Source: a virus. From it: 64,000 bases of DNA. Positions within the stretch are counted from its first letter, which is position 1. Every line of letters begins with the position of its first letter. The notes under the pieces were generated by a model that saw only the letters and a program-made list of their open reading frames with translations, was not told the DNA's origin and made no database searches. The stretch is taken from positions 1 to 64,000 of IMG/VR virus record IMGVR_UViG_3300037504_000888; one strand, given 5' to 3'. This document shows positions 15,067-22,504 of the stretch, in pieces. The position numbers and the translations under genes are program-made.

Positions 15067-15327
15067 TCACCCGTAGTTGGGCTTGAGGGACCCATGCAGA
15101 CCGAAGTCGGGACGGTCGCCGTTGGGGTCGAGAAGGACAACGCGCCCACAGGGGCAACCGTTGACGGATAACTTCGCCTTGCGCTCCTGCTTGGCGTGCT
15201 CCTCCTTCTCGTAGGGGCCGAAGTAGTGTAGGCCGTTGACGACGTACCAGCGCTTCTCACCGAAAGGCACCTTGGAGATGCCCTCGCGTCGCGTCTGTTC
15301 CTCAGTCTTCGTCTTATTCGGCGTCAT
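15067..15327 (-). CDS. Small hypothetical protein
   Basis: 86 residues from MTPNKTKTEEQ with GGAGGAGGAAG upstream, so the long upstream frame is discarded. The core KRWYVVNGLHYFGPYEKEEHAKQER looks like a small alpha/beta module with a GYF-like or gp-type 'display field' pattern, then a CPCG pair. No family assigned. Confidence 0.65.
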   Translation of the reverse strand: MTPNKTKTEEQTRREGISKVPFGEKRWYVVNGLHYFGPYEKEEHAKQERKAKLSVNGCPCGRVVLLDPNGDRPDFGLHGSLKPNYG

Positions 15328-15406
15328 CTTCCTCCTCCTCGTACTTCTTGAGCTCTTGCTTGAGTCTACCCTCTTTCTTTCCAAGGGTTCCGTATAAAGA
15401 AAACAC
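15314..15406 (-). CDS. Possible 30-residue charged peptide
   Basis: A GTG at 15406 opens a frame of 30 residues (begins MFSLYGTLGKKEGR, ends EEEEDDAE) that fills an otherwise empty 118-base gap. Its Glu run is encoded by the Shine-Dalgarno of the next gene, which it overlaps by 14 bases. No clear ribosome binding site of its own. Offered as a candidate only. Confidence 0.3.
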   Translation of the reverse strand: MFSLYGTLGKKEGRLKQELKKYEEEEDDAE

Positions 15407-15445
15407 TGTCGGCGAGGATCTTGGCGGAATGGGTGTGAACGTAGC

Positions 15446-15688
15446 TCACTTCTTCTCTCCCTTTCCGAGCTCGAAGTACTCGCAGGCTCGGCAGAATCCG
15501 TTGAGGAAGCCCTGCGCTTCCTCAACGGAGGTGCAGTGCCCTAGCTTCACGCCTTCGGCGTATGCAGGCCAATGCTTATTGTCGGGTATGAAAACTATGA
15601 AGGAGCCGATGAACGACACCTTCAGATGAAGCGTTTCTGCCACGCGAGCCATTTCTTGGCACGCGTGGTATTGGACGATGGTTGTCAT
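15446..15688 (-). CDS. Small hypothetical protein
   Basis: 80 residues with several His/Cys (HACQEM; GHCTS; CRACEY). The pattern HLKVSFIGSFIVFIPDNKHWP is beta-like. It starts 5 nt after the preceding 32-residue gene. Possible metal binding; unknown function. Confidence 0.65.
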   Translation of the reverse strand: MTTIVQYHACQEMARVAETLHLKVSFIGSFIVFIPDNKHWPAYAEGVKLGHCTSVEEAQGFLNGFCRACEYFELGKGEKK

Positions 15689-15692
15689 GCGA

Positions 15693-15791
15693 TCACAGAC
15701 CCATCTCCTCTAGGGTTTCGAGCAGCTCGTCGAGGTACGCCTCGTCCCCACTGGCCTCGGTCTTCTTGAAGGGGGTTTCCTTGATGCTCAT
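15693..15791 (-). CDS. 32-residue small protein
   Basis: Begins MSIKETPFKKTEASGDEAY and ends with an amphipathic helix (LDELLETLEEMGL). Its ATG overlaps the preceding stop codon (ATGA) and the next gene starts just after its stop, the same coupling as its neighbours. This makes it likely to be translated despite its size. Function unknown; helix-mediated protein binding is a guess. Confidence 0.65.
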   Translation of the reverse strand: MSIKETPFKKTEASGDEAYLDELLETLEEMGL

Positions 15792-15976
15792 GTGGTCAGC
15801 TCCTCCAGAAGGTTCAGCGCTCTCTGGGCCTCAGCGGTTTCTCGTATCTGACGTGTGCAGGCGTGGCACGGGCTGTCATCCGGATTCACGATGTCACACT
15901 CCTTCGTTCGGCCGTGGTGGTCGATGAACGCTTGCAGCGTTCGTATCGCCCGTCTCGCTTCTTCTTCTTGGCTCAT
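15788..15976 (-). CDS. Small helical CxxC protein
   Basis: 62 residues: helix, then HHGRTKECDIVNPDDSPCHACTR (two cysteine positions plus His, possible zinc hairpin), then helix. Helix-zinc-helix is the layout of some small adaptor proteins. Overlaps both neighbours by 4 bases. Confidence 0.7.
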   Translation of the reverse strand: MSQEEEARRAIRTLQAFIDHHGRTKECDIVNPDDSPCHACTRQIRETAEAQRALNLLEELTT

Positions 15977-16251
15977 GGTCCTCGGTAGGAGCTAGGGGGT
16001 TCGCTCGGGGGAGTTGAATCGCGCTCCCGGCGGGGCACGCCGCTGCCACCACAGGTGGGGCAGCGGCTGCCATCGACGTGAGGGTTGCCGATGCCGGTGC
16101 CCCGGCAGTCGTAGCAGTCCTCCTCTTCCGCGATGGAGTCTTCGTACGCTTCCTCGTTCACCATGTGCTCCACACACTCAGGGCATACTCCTTCGGTGTT
16201 GAGCTCGTCGGTCGGTTCACAACAGTGGATGCAGATCTCTTCGTCGCTCAT
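15973..16251 (-). CDS. DnaJ-like zinc-finger protein
   Basis: 92 residues with eight or more cysteines: CIHCCEP, CPECVEH, CYDCRGTGIG and CPTCGGSGVP. The last two are CxxCxGxG elements as in the DnaJ cysteine-rich domain; the first two make a second zinc site. The C-terminal tail is Pro/Ser-rich. Such small proteins often bind unfolded protein or RNA; the target here is unknown. Confidence 0.8.
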   Translation of the reverse strand: MSDEEICIHCCEPTDELNTEGVCPECVEHMVNEEAYEDSIAEEEDCYDCRGTGIGNPHVDGSRCPTCGGSGVPRRERDSTPPSEPPSSYRGP

Positions 16252-16511
16252 CGCTCTACCTTGAGCTGGCGAAGCCAGTCCCAGAATGTGTTGCCGCGGA
16301 AGCAGGCTTCCATCACCTTCTCGAAGAGAAAGTGTTCTGCATCCTTGGGGTAGGCGTTGTGCTCTGCGATGTAGTTAACGATGTACTTCGCGTAGGAGGT
16401 AACGTTGGTGAAGTCAGCATCGCCGACCACATGCGGTTTATTCGCTCGTAGAGTACGGCGACGTTCAAGCTCGTTTAGGAGCTCCTTGTCGCTGAGGTCG
16501 CGGATGTTCAT
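16248..16511 (-). CDS. Small hypothetical protein
   Basis: 87 residues from MNIRDLSDKELL with AGGAGAAAG before the ATG. The N-terminal helix contains DLSDKELLNELERRR, then an alpha-helical C-terminal domain with aromatic residues (FRGNTFWDWLRQL). Overlaps its neighbour by 4 bases. No family recognised. Confidence 0.7.
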   Translation of the reverse strand: MNIRDLSDKELLNELERRRTLRANKPHVVGDADFTNVTSYAKYIVNYIAEHNAYPKDAEHFLFEKVMEACFRGNTFWDWLRQLKVER

Positions 16512-16519
16512 CTTTCTCC

Positions 16520-16669
16520 TCACTTCAGGAAGAACACGTCGATACGCTGCTTGCCTAGCAGCCACACCTCGACGTGTTTCATATCGTCTGAACCTTTCAG
16601 CCCACTCCGCCAGAACCAGTTGATCTCGGCGGCGGTGTAGACCAACACCAACCCGTGGTCATTGAGCAC
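16520..16669 (-). CDS. Possible 49-residue protein
   Basis: A frame from GTG 16669 encodes VLNDHGLVLVYTAAEINWF followed by a short helix and a beta-like end (KHVEVWLLGKQRIDVFFLK). It fills an otherwise empty 212-base gap and ends 8 nt before the ATG of the next gene. The frame is continuous with that of the preceding gene after its TGA, so it could also be a readthrough extension or the detached end of a longer protein. Confidence 0.45.
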   Translation of the reverse strand: MLNDHGLVLVYTAAEINWFWRSGLKGSDDMKHVEVWLLGKQRIDVFFLK

Positions 16670-16724
16670 TTCACGAGCGTCACTCGTGCCCGGCGATCCT
16701 CGATCTTCTTCTTCTTGCGGTCGG

Positions 16725-17021
16725 TCAGCACCAAAAGTCCCGTTCCGGGTCGAAAGGTGGCGGCTCCGGAGGTTGCTCCTCCGGGTTCTCCACTACTTCG
16801 GGGGTGTAGCCCTCAGTCCCAAGGACGTCGGTGATCCAGGACAGCAGTTCTTCTGGGTACACCCCAGCGTCCTGCAGCGGCGGGTCCACGTAGTACACCA
16901 TGGGGCGCCCGTTCTTCTTTTCGTGGGCGTTCAGTGCGTGCATGGCCGTCCGCGCCTCACGCTCGTTGCGGGCCGTCTCCACGTAGCGTCGACGGCCGCT
17001 TTTCTTGATGAAGAACCTCAT
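16725..17021 (-). CDS. Hypothetical protein
   Basis: 98 residues from MRFFIKKSGRRRYV; starts within the ligase stop codon (ACATGA). Basic N terminus, Pro/Glu-rich C terminus (EEQPPEPPPFDPERD). A cofactor of the adjacent ligase is conceivable from position only. Confidence 0.65.
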   Translation of the reverse strand: MRFFIKKSGRRRYVETARNEREARTAMHALNAHEKKNGRPMVYYVDPPLQDAGVYPEELLSWITDVLGTEGYTPEVVENPEEQPPEPPPFDPERDFWC

Positions 17022-18148
17022 GTCCCTGGCTCCCTGATGGCGACGCCAACGGGGTGAAATGGCACCCCGTCCGGCGTGTAGTTGAAGTAGCGAACGGTGA
17101 GCATCTTTCCGACGCTCTCGTTGGCAGTGCGGAGCATCTCGAGGCGCTCGGCCTCGTTGCCCATTGGCGTGACCTCGAAGGTGCGCTCTCCGCAGACACA
17201 CTCGAAGATGGGGACGTTGGCGAACTTCCCCTTGCCCGTCTTCCAGCCCACGATGAGGAACTCGTCGTCCTGGAACGCCTTGTACTTCAGCAGGTCTGAG
17301 CTGCGGTAGCCGAACTTGTAGACGCCGCCGAGGCTGCGGTAGATGGCGCCCTCGTAGCCCTCAGCGACGAAGTCGTTATGAAACTGCTCGAGTTCGATGT
17401 GCTCGTTGACCACGTGCGTCTCGACCAGCGATATCGACCGCAGCTCCCTGAAGTGGAACAAGGAGCTGGTGAAGAAGTGCTGGAGCGTCTCGAAGCGCTT
17501 GCTCCACGGCATCTCCGGTTCGTCTTCCATGTAGACGTCGTAGACGTGGTACTCGACGTTGATCGACGCCTCCTGCGGGCGCCGGACCCAGGAGCTGATG
17601 GTCTGGAGCGCGGTGCCATGGTGGTAGAGCTCGCCGTCGAGGATGTACCCCGGCGGGAGAGCCAGTCGCAGCTCTCCTTGGATGTGATGAACGACGTAGG
17701 GGTCGCCACCACGGGACAGCAGGTGTGCTTGGCCATCCTTCAGGAAGGCGAGGCAGCGCACGCCGTCCAGCTTCGGTTGGACGTGGGCAGGGTAGGTGGG
17801 CGCCTTCTTCTGCTTCTTGTAGTCCTTCGCAAGCATCGGCTTGAGGTTGCGATTCTCCTCCCAGTGGTTCGGGTCAACGTGGTACTTCTTCTTGACCTGC
17901 TTCTTCCACTTGCTGATGGCTTCCTTGATGGCCTGCTCGGAGTCGCTCGTCTCGTTGGAACGACCCTTGTTCTTGCCCTCGCACTCGAAGGCGGCGTGCT
18001 GCAGCTGCCCGCCGACCTGCCCCCACTCGACGTGGACCTGAGAGCCCTCGGCCCAGCAGGTCCACTGAGTGATGGCGCCAGTGACCGACTTGGCGTAGAG
18101 GGTCGGCATCTTGTCTAGCCCGTTGTAGCTGTCTGGGTCGTAGTTCAC
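17018..18148 (-). CDS. ATP-dependent DNA ligase with WGR-like N-terminal domain
   Basis: 376 residues. Joins nicks using ATP, via an enzyme-AMP intermediate. Residues ~15-90 resemble a WGR domain (WGQVGGQL, poly-basic KWKKQVKKKYH end). Nucleotidyltransferase motifs follow: KLDGVR (active Lys126), DGEL (171-174), EGAIYR (266-271) and LLKYK (286-290). A C-terminal OB-fold begins near 293 (DDEFLIVGWKTGKGKF). Similar WGR-ligase fusions occur in phages and some bacteria; WGR probably helps bind nucleic acid. It overlaps the methyltransferase gene by 4 bases, so the two are made together. Confidence 0.9.
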   Translation of the reverse strand: MNYDPDSYNGLDKMPTLYAKSVTGAITQWTCWAEGSQVHVEWGQVGGQLQHAAFECEGKNKGRSNETSDSEQAIKEAISKWKKQVKKKYHVDPNHWEENRNLKPMLAKDYKKQKKAPTYPAHVQPKLDGVRCLAFLKDGQAHLLSRGGDPYVVHHIQGELRLALPPGYILDGELYHHGTALQTISSWVRRPQEASINVEYHVYDVYMEDEPEMPWSKRFETLQHFFTSSLFHFRELRSISLVETHVVNEHIELEQFHNDFVAEGYEGAIYRSLGGVYKFGYRSSDLLKYKAFQDDEFLIVGWKTGKGKFANVPIFECVCGERTFEVTPMGNEAERLEMLRTANESVGKMLTVRYFNYTPDGVPFHPVGVAIREPGT

Positions 18149-18789
18149 TTCACCTCTCCCAGGCGCCCAAAAGCGCGCCTGAATTCACGGAGGCAGTGGG
18201 CCTTCCGTCTCAGTTGTTGTGCCGGCGGCAGCCAGACAATTACGTTGGCATGTGTGGGCGAGGTACCGGGGACGACGGTGTCGTCCTCGATCTTGTTGAA
18301 GGGGATTCGGTCCCTAGGGACGCAGATGTACGTTTCCATGGGCACCACTTCACTCGGGAACATCTTGGCCCGGTACATCTGGGTGCGTTGCAGCAACTCG
18401 ATGCTGAACCCGATGAAGACAGCTTGCTGCACGGAGCCAGCGCCCCACAACTCGGCGAGGCGGAACCACCAGAGGCACATGGCGCTGTAGTGCTCCTCCG
18501 CCCTCTCTTCGGTGTCGGGGTAGATGAAGCCTTTGTTCTTCACCTTTACGACGCGTTTGCCGTTGCCGTCGCAGTAGCCCCCGGGCGGGTTGAGGAAGAC
18601 GCGCCCCTTCCAGGTCTTCGTGAAGCCGTTCTGGGCCTCGGTGTAGAACTTCTTGGCCCGGACCGCCTCGTTGAATAGCGCGCTCGAGGCGGGGTCCAGG
18701 TCGATATCACCCATCAGAAGCTTGGAACAGAGAGCAATCTCTCGTGGGGTACCATGCTCGGCCGTCTCCGAGCTGTGCTGAGCGATCAC
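18145..18789 (-). CDS. Dam-type phage DNA N6-adenine methyltransferase
   Basis: 214 residues from the GTG at 18789, preferred because GGAAGGG precedes it and it overlaps the upstream stop (GTGA); a GTG at 18822 is possible. HGTPREIALCSKLLMGDIDLDPASS is the typical opening of the phage Dam family, and FLNPPGG is its NPPG/Y catalytic motif. It should transfer methyl from S-adenosylmethionine to adenine, perhaps shielding phage DNA from restriction. Near its end PPAQQL is encoded by a variant of the repeated GGCAYAAC motif. Confidence 0.85.
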   Translation of the reverse strand: MIAQHSSETAEHGTPREIALCSKLLMGDIDLDPASSALFNEAVRAKKFYTEAQNGFTKTWKGRVFLNPPGGYCDGNGKRVVKVKNKGFIYPDTEERAEEHYSAMCLWWFRLAELWGAGSVQQAVFIGFSIELLQRTQMYRAKMFPSEVVPMETYICVPRDRIPFNKIEDDTVVPGTSPTHANVIVWLPPAQQLRRKAHCLREFRRAFGRLGEVK

Positions 18790-19094
18790 TTCAACCCTTC
18801 CTTTGCCATCTTCTGAAGCCACTTCAGGTCTCGGTCACTAGCAGCCTTGAGGATGCTTTTGAGAGCTTTCATCATGCGCTCTCTACGGACCTCTTCATCG
18901 GACTCGATGACAACCTCACCAGACTCATCTAAGACCTTCGTGTCGTAGATATCGCCTACCTCAATCTCCTTGGAGCACTGGTAGCAGATAGATGAGCCGA
19001 GTTGAGCCTGCTCCCTTGCCTCCTCCGGTGAGTCTGCTTCTACGTCCTCATAAACGGTAGCATCAACCATACCCATCACGGTGTACTTGGCCAT
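18786..19094 (-). CDS. Small hypothetical protein with CxxC
   Basis: 102 residues from MAKYTVMGMVDATVYEDV with AAAGGAC upstream. The N-terminal part looks like the small DUF-type beta-alpha fold in which DSPEEAREQA follows a beta strand; CYQCSKEIEVGD supplies a knuckle. A helical, basic C terminus ends in KWLQKMAKEGLK. Longer upstream frames are shadows. Confidence 0.7.
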   Translation of the reverse strand: MAKYTVMGMVDATVYEDVEADSPEEAREQAQLGSSICYQCSKEIEVGDIYDTKVLDESGEVVIESDEEVRRERMMKALKSILKAASDRDLKWLQKMAKEGLK

Positions 19095-19408
19095 TGTTGT
19101 CCTTTCATCGTCGCAACCAGTTCCTTGACGCTCGACTTGCGGAACCAGTTTCCAGTTGCCTCGTCCATCGCCACCAACTCTCCGTTGTGAAGCACGCTTA
19201 CGGACCATGATCCGTGCTCGCTGAGCCACTGAAGCATCTCGCGCTGCGCTTCTAGTTGTTGCTGAAGCTTGGCGTGGTCTCGCACGAGTGCATGAAGGGC
19301 ACGCTGCCTGTCGAGCTGCCACCACGATGCGCCGGCTCGCTCGACCATGATTGAGCCGTCAGTCTGAATGGTGAACGTCGTGTCGCCAGCTGTGGTGCAA
19401 TCAGTCAT
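19076..19408 (-). CDS. Hypothetical coiled-coil protein
   Basis: 110 residues from MTDCTTAGDTTFTIQ; AGGGGAGG precedes the ATG. A beta-rich N terminus, a central coiled coil (LVRDHAKLQQQLEAQREMLQWL), and a C-terminal segment with GNWFRKSSVKELVATM. It overlaps both neighbours. No known family. Confidence 0.65.
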   Translation of the reverse strand: MTDCTTAGDTTFTIQTDGSIMVERAGASWWQLDRQRALHALVRDHAKLQQQLEAQREMLQWLSEHGSWSVSVLHNGELVAMDEATGNWFRKSSVKELVATMKGQQWPSTP

Positions 19409-19703
19409 CCTCGCCTCCCCTTGCCAGCGCTTCCCGCAACCGCGCATTTTCGGCCGCAACCCGATGGGTCCCCTCAAAACGCTTTTGCAGCCGCGCCAAC
19501 TCTTCAGCTTGCCACTTTCGTTTGGCGCCGTTGGCTGCCGCCTCGTTCTTGAGGCGGACGATTGCGACCCGCGCCTCGTCAAGCTCACGCTCCAGCTCGG
19601 CAACGCGGTCGGCAAGCTCTTCAACGTCCACTTCGTCTCGAAGGGTGGCGCGAATATTCTCGCTCAGCTTGCGGTCAGTAATCGCTTGTCTCTTCGACTT
19701 CAT
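19401..19703 (-). CDS. Coiled-coil protein
   Basis: 100 residues, almost entirely heptad-repeat helix (VAELERELDEARVAIVRLKNEAA). Basic N terminus, acidic C terminus (RGGEDD). Probably dimeric. Overlaps the previous gene end by 4 bases. Function unknown. Confidence 0.7.
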   Translation of the reverse strand: MKSKRQAITDRKLSENIRATLRDEVDVEELADRVAELERELDEARVAIVRLKNEAAANGAKRKWQAEELARLQKRFEGTHRVAAENARLREALARGGEDD

Positions 19704-20170
19704 CGATGTCCATCCCAGTTTGATTCCTTCGCGTAGGGCACACGCTCAACAACCTCCTCGGAGTACTCCTTACCGCACCCCGAGCAGGGTTTGTCCTTGG
19801 GCCTTCGCCAGCTCATGTCGTAGCAGTGGGTGCATGCGCACCGTCCAGGCGAGGGCGACTTTATCTTTGCTCGGCGGTTGTCGTGGAACTTGCAGAGCCG
19901 CTGATAGCGGCGTCCGCTCTTGTAGAACTCCTCGACGGGTAGCTCCTTGTCGCACTCGGGGCAGTACCGAGTGGTCTTGGCAGCCTTCCGCTTGTCCTTG
20001 GGTCTGGGCGTCGTCTTGGGTGGAGGCTTCACTTCAACCGGCGGCTCTTCCGGTACATCCTCATCCCATTTACAGGTCCCATCGACCCAGTTCGTTCCGT
20101 AGTGCGGCCCTTCGTGTCCTCTCGGTCGAACACAATGGACGTCACCCTTCTTGGCAGGACAGTGGTTCAT
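19700..20170 (-). CDS. Multi-zinc-site protein with GHEGPH motif
   Basis: 156 residues from MNHCPAKKGDVHC. Four metal sites are visible: CPAKKGDVHCVRPRGHEGPH at the N terminus; CPECDKELPVEEF with LCKFH, as in HNH-associated zinc modules; CACTHCYD; and CSGCGKEY. A Pro/Lys-rich linker (PPVEVKPPPKTTPRPKDKRK) separates the first from the rest. The C..GHEGPH motif recurs in the gene at 21844-22161. A DNA- or RNA-binding role is likely. Confidence 0.75.
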   Translation of the reverse strand: MNHCPAKKGDVHCVRPRGHEGPHYGTNWVDGTCKWDEDVPEEPPVEVKPPPKTTPRPKDKRKAAKTTRYCPECDKELPVEEFYKSGRRYQRLCKFHDNRRAKIKSPSPGRCACTHCYDMSWRRPKDKPCSGCGKEYSEEVVERVPYAKESNWDGHR

Positions 20171-20544
20171 CACACCCTCATTGCGAAGTAGAGCTTCTCG
20201 CCTGTGAGCAACTCCTTGATGCCATCGACGAGCGCGTCTTCCCACTTGCCGTAGGGCTCATCAGGGTCTCTGAGCTTCACCAGATTGAACGGCTCCCCGA
20301 CCGTCGGCTCCTTGATGTCGCACAGGTAGCGCTTGGGGCTGAACGTGTCCAGTTTGATGTAGAGCTCGGCTGTGACGTGCCTGATGACGGGCTCGACGAG
20401 CTCGTCGGGCACGGGGGTGTTGTGACTCATGAGCTCGTCCATGGTGGCCTGAACGTGCTCCTTGTCCCACCAGACGTCGACCAGGTTGGCAACCCGGTCG
20501 ACCCTGATGAGATTCTTTCGGTTCTTGCGCTTCTCCTTAGACAT
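20170..20544 (-). CDS. Hypothetical protein
   Basis: 124 residues from MSKEKRKNRKNL; AAGGAGAAG precedes the ATG. Basic N terminus, then a mixed helical domain (VDVWWDKEHVQATMDELMS; ELVEPVIRHVTAELYIKL). One-base overlap with the next gene. No family recognised. Confidence 0.7.
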   Translation of the reverse strand: MSKEKRKNRKNLIRVDRVANLVDVWWDKEHVQATMDELMSHNTPVPDELVEPVIRHVTAELYIKLDTFSPKRYLCDIKEPTVGEPFNLVKLRDPDEPYGKWEDALVDGIKELLTGEKLYFAMRV

Positions 20545-20747
20545 CACTTCTCCTTGAGCGGGTGCACAGAGCGCCGCAGCTCTCGTACTCGCTGATACCA
20601 GCGTTGGCACTCCTCAATTTCCTCGCTCACCATGTCGTGGCAGTCATTGTCGAGCCGCGATTCCATCTCAATCTCCAGCTCGGTCAGTGCTTGAAACGCG
20701 TCCCTCAAACGAGGGGGCCTGCCTCGGCCCTGCTTGGGGTCAGCCAT
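20544..20747 (-). CDS. Small basic helical protein
   Basis: 67 residues from MADPKQGRGRPPRLRD, chosen because its ATG overlaps the preceding stop (TGATG). RGRPPR resembles an AT-hook-like basic patch, followed by a helix with EIEECQRWYQRVRELRRS. Possibly DNA-associated; this is an inference. Confidence 0.65.
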   Translation of the reverse strand: MADPKQGRGRPPRLRDAFQALTELEIEMESRLDNDCHDMVSEEIEECQRWYQRVRELRRSVHPLKEK

Positions 20748-21340
20748 CAGTCTTCGCCCCAAATGAATGAAATGGCGTCCTCCCAGTTCATCTCTTCTAC
20801 GCCGTGCTTTTCAACTATCCTCTTGAGCTTCTTGAACACGCCGAACACCTTCTTCTGGTACTTGACCAGCTCAGGCTTGAACACCTTCGCGAGGGTTTCA
20901 TCACGAGAGCAAGCGGAGCCGTCACCCACGACAACGCTCACCCCAATCTCGGAGGGGTTCTCTGCCTCGGCAGTATCGTGATCCCAAAAGATGAGCACAG
21001 GCAGTTTCACGGTCTTGCTCATCTTCAGGACCTTGAGCTCTTTCTGAAGACCAGCCTTTCTGACTGCGTTCACGAACGCATTGAGCTTTTTCTCTTCCTC
21101 CTTCCGAGCCTGCGCTTCCTCCTCCCGCATGAAGTTGCGGACAGTCCGCCCCAGCTCGTCCAGCTCCGAGTAGGGCAGCTTGGCTACTTGCTTCTTGATG
21201 CCCTCTAGGTTACTCATGGTCTTGCGCTCCTGTTCAGCGATGACGCGGTCGGCGGCGCAGCGTTTGTTGAGCTTTTCGATATGCCGTTCCAACTCGGCAA
21301 CGCGGTCCTTTAGGGCTTCGATGGTGGTGTTGTCACTCAC
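20747..21340 (-). CDS. Coiled-coil plus alpha/beta domain protein
   Basis: 197 residues from GTG. The N-terminal ~100 residues are coiled coil (LKDRVAELERHIEKLNKR; REEEAQARKEEEKKLNAFV). The C-terminal half has a hydrophobic strand-rich core (VKLPVLIFWDHDTAE; IGVSVVVGDG). No catalytic motif recognised. Confidence 0.7.
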   Translation of the reverse strand: MSDNTTIEALKDRVAELERHIEKLNKRCAADRVIAEQERKTMSNLEGIKKQVAKLPYSELDELGRTVRNFMREEEAQARKEEEKKLNAFVNAVRKAGLQKELKVLKMSKTVKLPVLIFWDHDTAEAENPSEIGVSVVVGDGSACSRDETLAKVFKPELVKYQKKVFGVFKKLKRIVEKHGVEEMNWEDAISFIWGED

Positions 21341-21621
21341 GGCTTATTCCTCGCTCGTTCTTCTTCTGTGAGCTCTTCGTCGGGCAGTACGTACTCGGCG
21401 GGCACGCCCAACCCCTTGACGACGTCCCGGCGGAACTTCGTTGGCGGAGACATAGCGAAGAGTACCTTCTGAACGTACTTCAAAAACTCCTCGCCCAACC
21501 TCTTCTCGACGAGGAACCTGCCAAAGATGAGAGATTGAGAAGAGGGCCCGAAGCCCTCTTTGTCCATGAGGGTGGACGCCTCTCGAACCTTACTCCTCTC
21601 TTGCTCCTCGACGTTCTTCAC
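21337..21621 (-). CDS. Hypothetical protein
   Basis: 94 residues, helical, charged N terminus (VEEQERSKVREAS), overlapping both neighbours by 4 bases. The C terminus carries PDEELTEEERARNKP. No known motif. Confidence 0.7.
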   Translation of the reverse strand: MKNVEEQERSKVREASTLMDKEGFGPSSQSLIFGRFLVEKRLGEEFLKYVQKVLFAMSPPTKFRRDVVKGLGVPAEYVLPDEELTEEERARNKP

Positions 21622-21860
21622 TTCTTCTCCTCCTCAACGCCCCTAACACCGTGGTTGATGTCGTACTCGGCCTTCGCAGCACTGGGCAGGTGATGGGCAA
21701 GCTCGCCCAAGTCCTCCTTCTCCCCGTGTATGAGGGTAATGGTGGTGAGACAGCGCCCGTCGTCCAACCGCTGCTCGTTGAATCGCCACAACCCTGTGGG
21801 GGCCTCGAGGGTCAGCGTCTTGGAATTAGGGTTCTCGGGGGTCTCAAACGTCAGTTTCAT
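21618..21860 (-). CDS. Hypothetical protein
   Basis: 80 residues with a beta-rich N-terminal half (MKLTFETPENPNSKTLTLEAP) and an acidic/helical end. GGAG precedes the ATG. Unknown function. Confidence 0.65.
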   Translation of the reverse strand: MKLTFETPENPNSKTLTLEAPTGLWRFNEQRLDDGRCLTTITLIHGEKEDLGELAHHLPSAAKAEYDINHGVRGVEEEKK

Positions 21861-22161
21861 CTTTCTCCTCCGGTTCTAGTAGGTTCCACACCTGCCCATC
21901 GTTGGTGATGAACTGTGCGCCCCAGATGTGCCCGTAGCTCTCGCTGCGGTACAGGTGGGGTCCTTCGTGCCCTGCGGGCTTCTGGCACTGCAGCTTGTCG
22001 TCCCATAGAGCAGGGCACTGAGCAGGCGGCGCATGGCCAGGCTTCGGATACCCTTCATGAGGCGTTGTGAGGCTCATGCCGTGCTTCTCTCGGAAGCACT
22101 CGCCTTCACCACATTCATGGTGACAGGCGCCGCCATCGTGAGGGCACCGCCGGTCACTCAT
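21844..22161 (-). CDS. Zinc-binding protein with GHEGPH motif
   Basis: 105 residues from MSDRRCPHDGG with GGAGGAGAAG upstream. The N-terminal cluster CPHDGGACHHECGEGEC is followed by CPALWDDKLQCQKPAGHEGPH, matching the motif in the gene at 19700-20170. An aromatic C-terminal part follows (GHIWGAQFITNDGQVW). Probably two zinc sites. Role unknown. Confidence 0.75.
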   Translation of the reverse strand: MSDRRCPHDGGACHHECGEGECFREKHGMSLTTPHEGYPKPGHAPPAQCPALWDDKLQCQKPAGHEGPHLYRSESYGHIWGAQFITNDGQVWNLLEPEEKDETDV

Positions 22162-22343
22162 GTCTTCTCCTCCTCGAACTGCTGCGGGGGCACGAGCTTT
22201 CGCTCCATGCTCTTCTCCCGTTGCCGCTGGTGGTAGTCCAGCATCGCCTTGTTCACCTCCTCGGCGCACAGCGGGCAGTACGACTTTCCCTCATGCACGA
22301 CGGTGAAGTCCTGCTCGCCGTGCTTGCTGCAGGTGGTTTTCAT
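22158..22343 (-). CDS. Small zinc-ribbon-like protein
   Basis: 61 residues from MKTTCSKHGEQDF. CSKHG plus CPLCAEEV makes a short zinc ribbon (C-x2-H...C-x2-C), followed by a basic helix. It overlaps both neighbours by 4 bases. Similar CxxHG...CPxC proteins are common in phages; function unknown. Confidence 0.7.
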   Translation of the reverse strand: MKTTCSKHGEQDFTVVHEGKSYCPLCAEEVNKAMLDYHQRQREKSMERKLVPPQQFEEEKT

Positions 22344-22504
22344 CGCTTCTCCTTCGGCGCGTACGCGCCTTTCATGTTGAGGAAGTCGCAGTGCTCTTTC
22401 CAGCACTGCGGGTGGAAGAAGTGGAGGAGGTTGGCAGCATCCCTGCTGCGCCTCATCTCCTCCTCTTCCCCCTTCTTGCCACACCAGGTGCATTCACGCT
22501 TCAT
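22340..22504 (-). CDS. Small CxxC/HxxC zinc protein
   Basis: 54 residues from MKRECTWCGKKG, whose ATG overlaps the preceding stop. CTWCGKKG and FFHPQCWKEHC supply the ligands of a treble-clef-like site. Basic C terminus. Unknown function. Confidence 0.65.
   Translation of the reverse strand: MKRECTWCGKKGEEEEMRRSRDAANLLHFFHPQCWKEHCDFLNMKGAYAPKEKR

Noticed and set aside
20544-20762. Longer start MGRRL for the small basic protein
   Set aside because: The ATG that overlaps the preceding stop (20747) follows the operon's consistent TGATG coupling.
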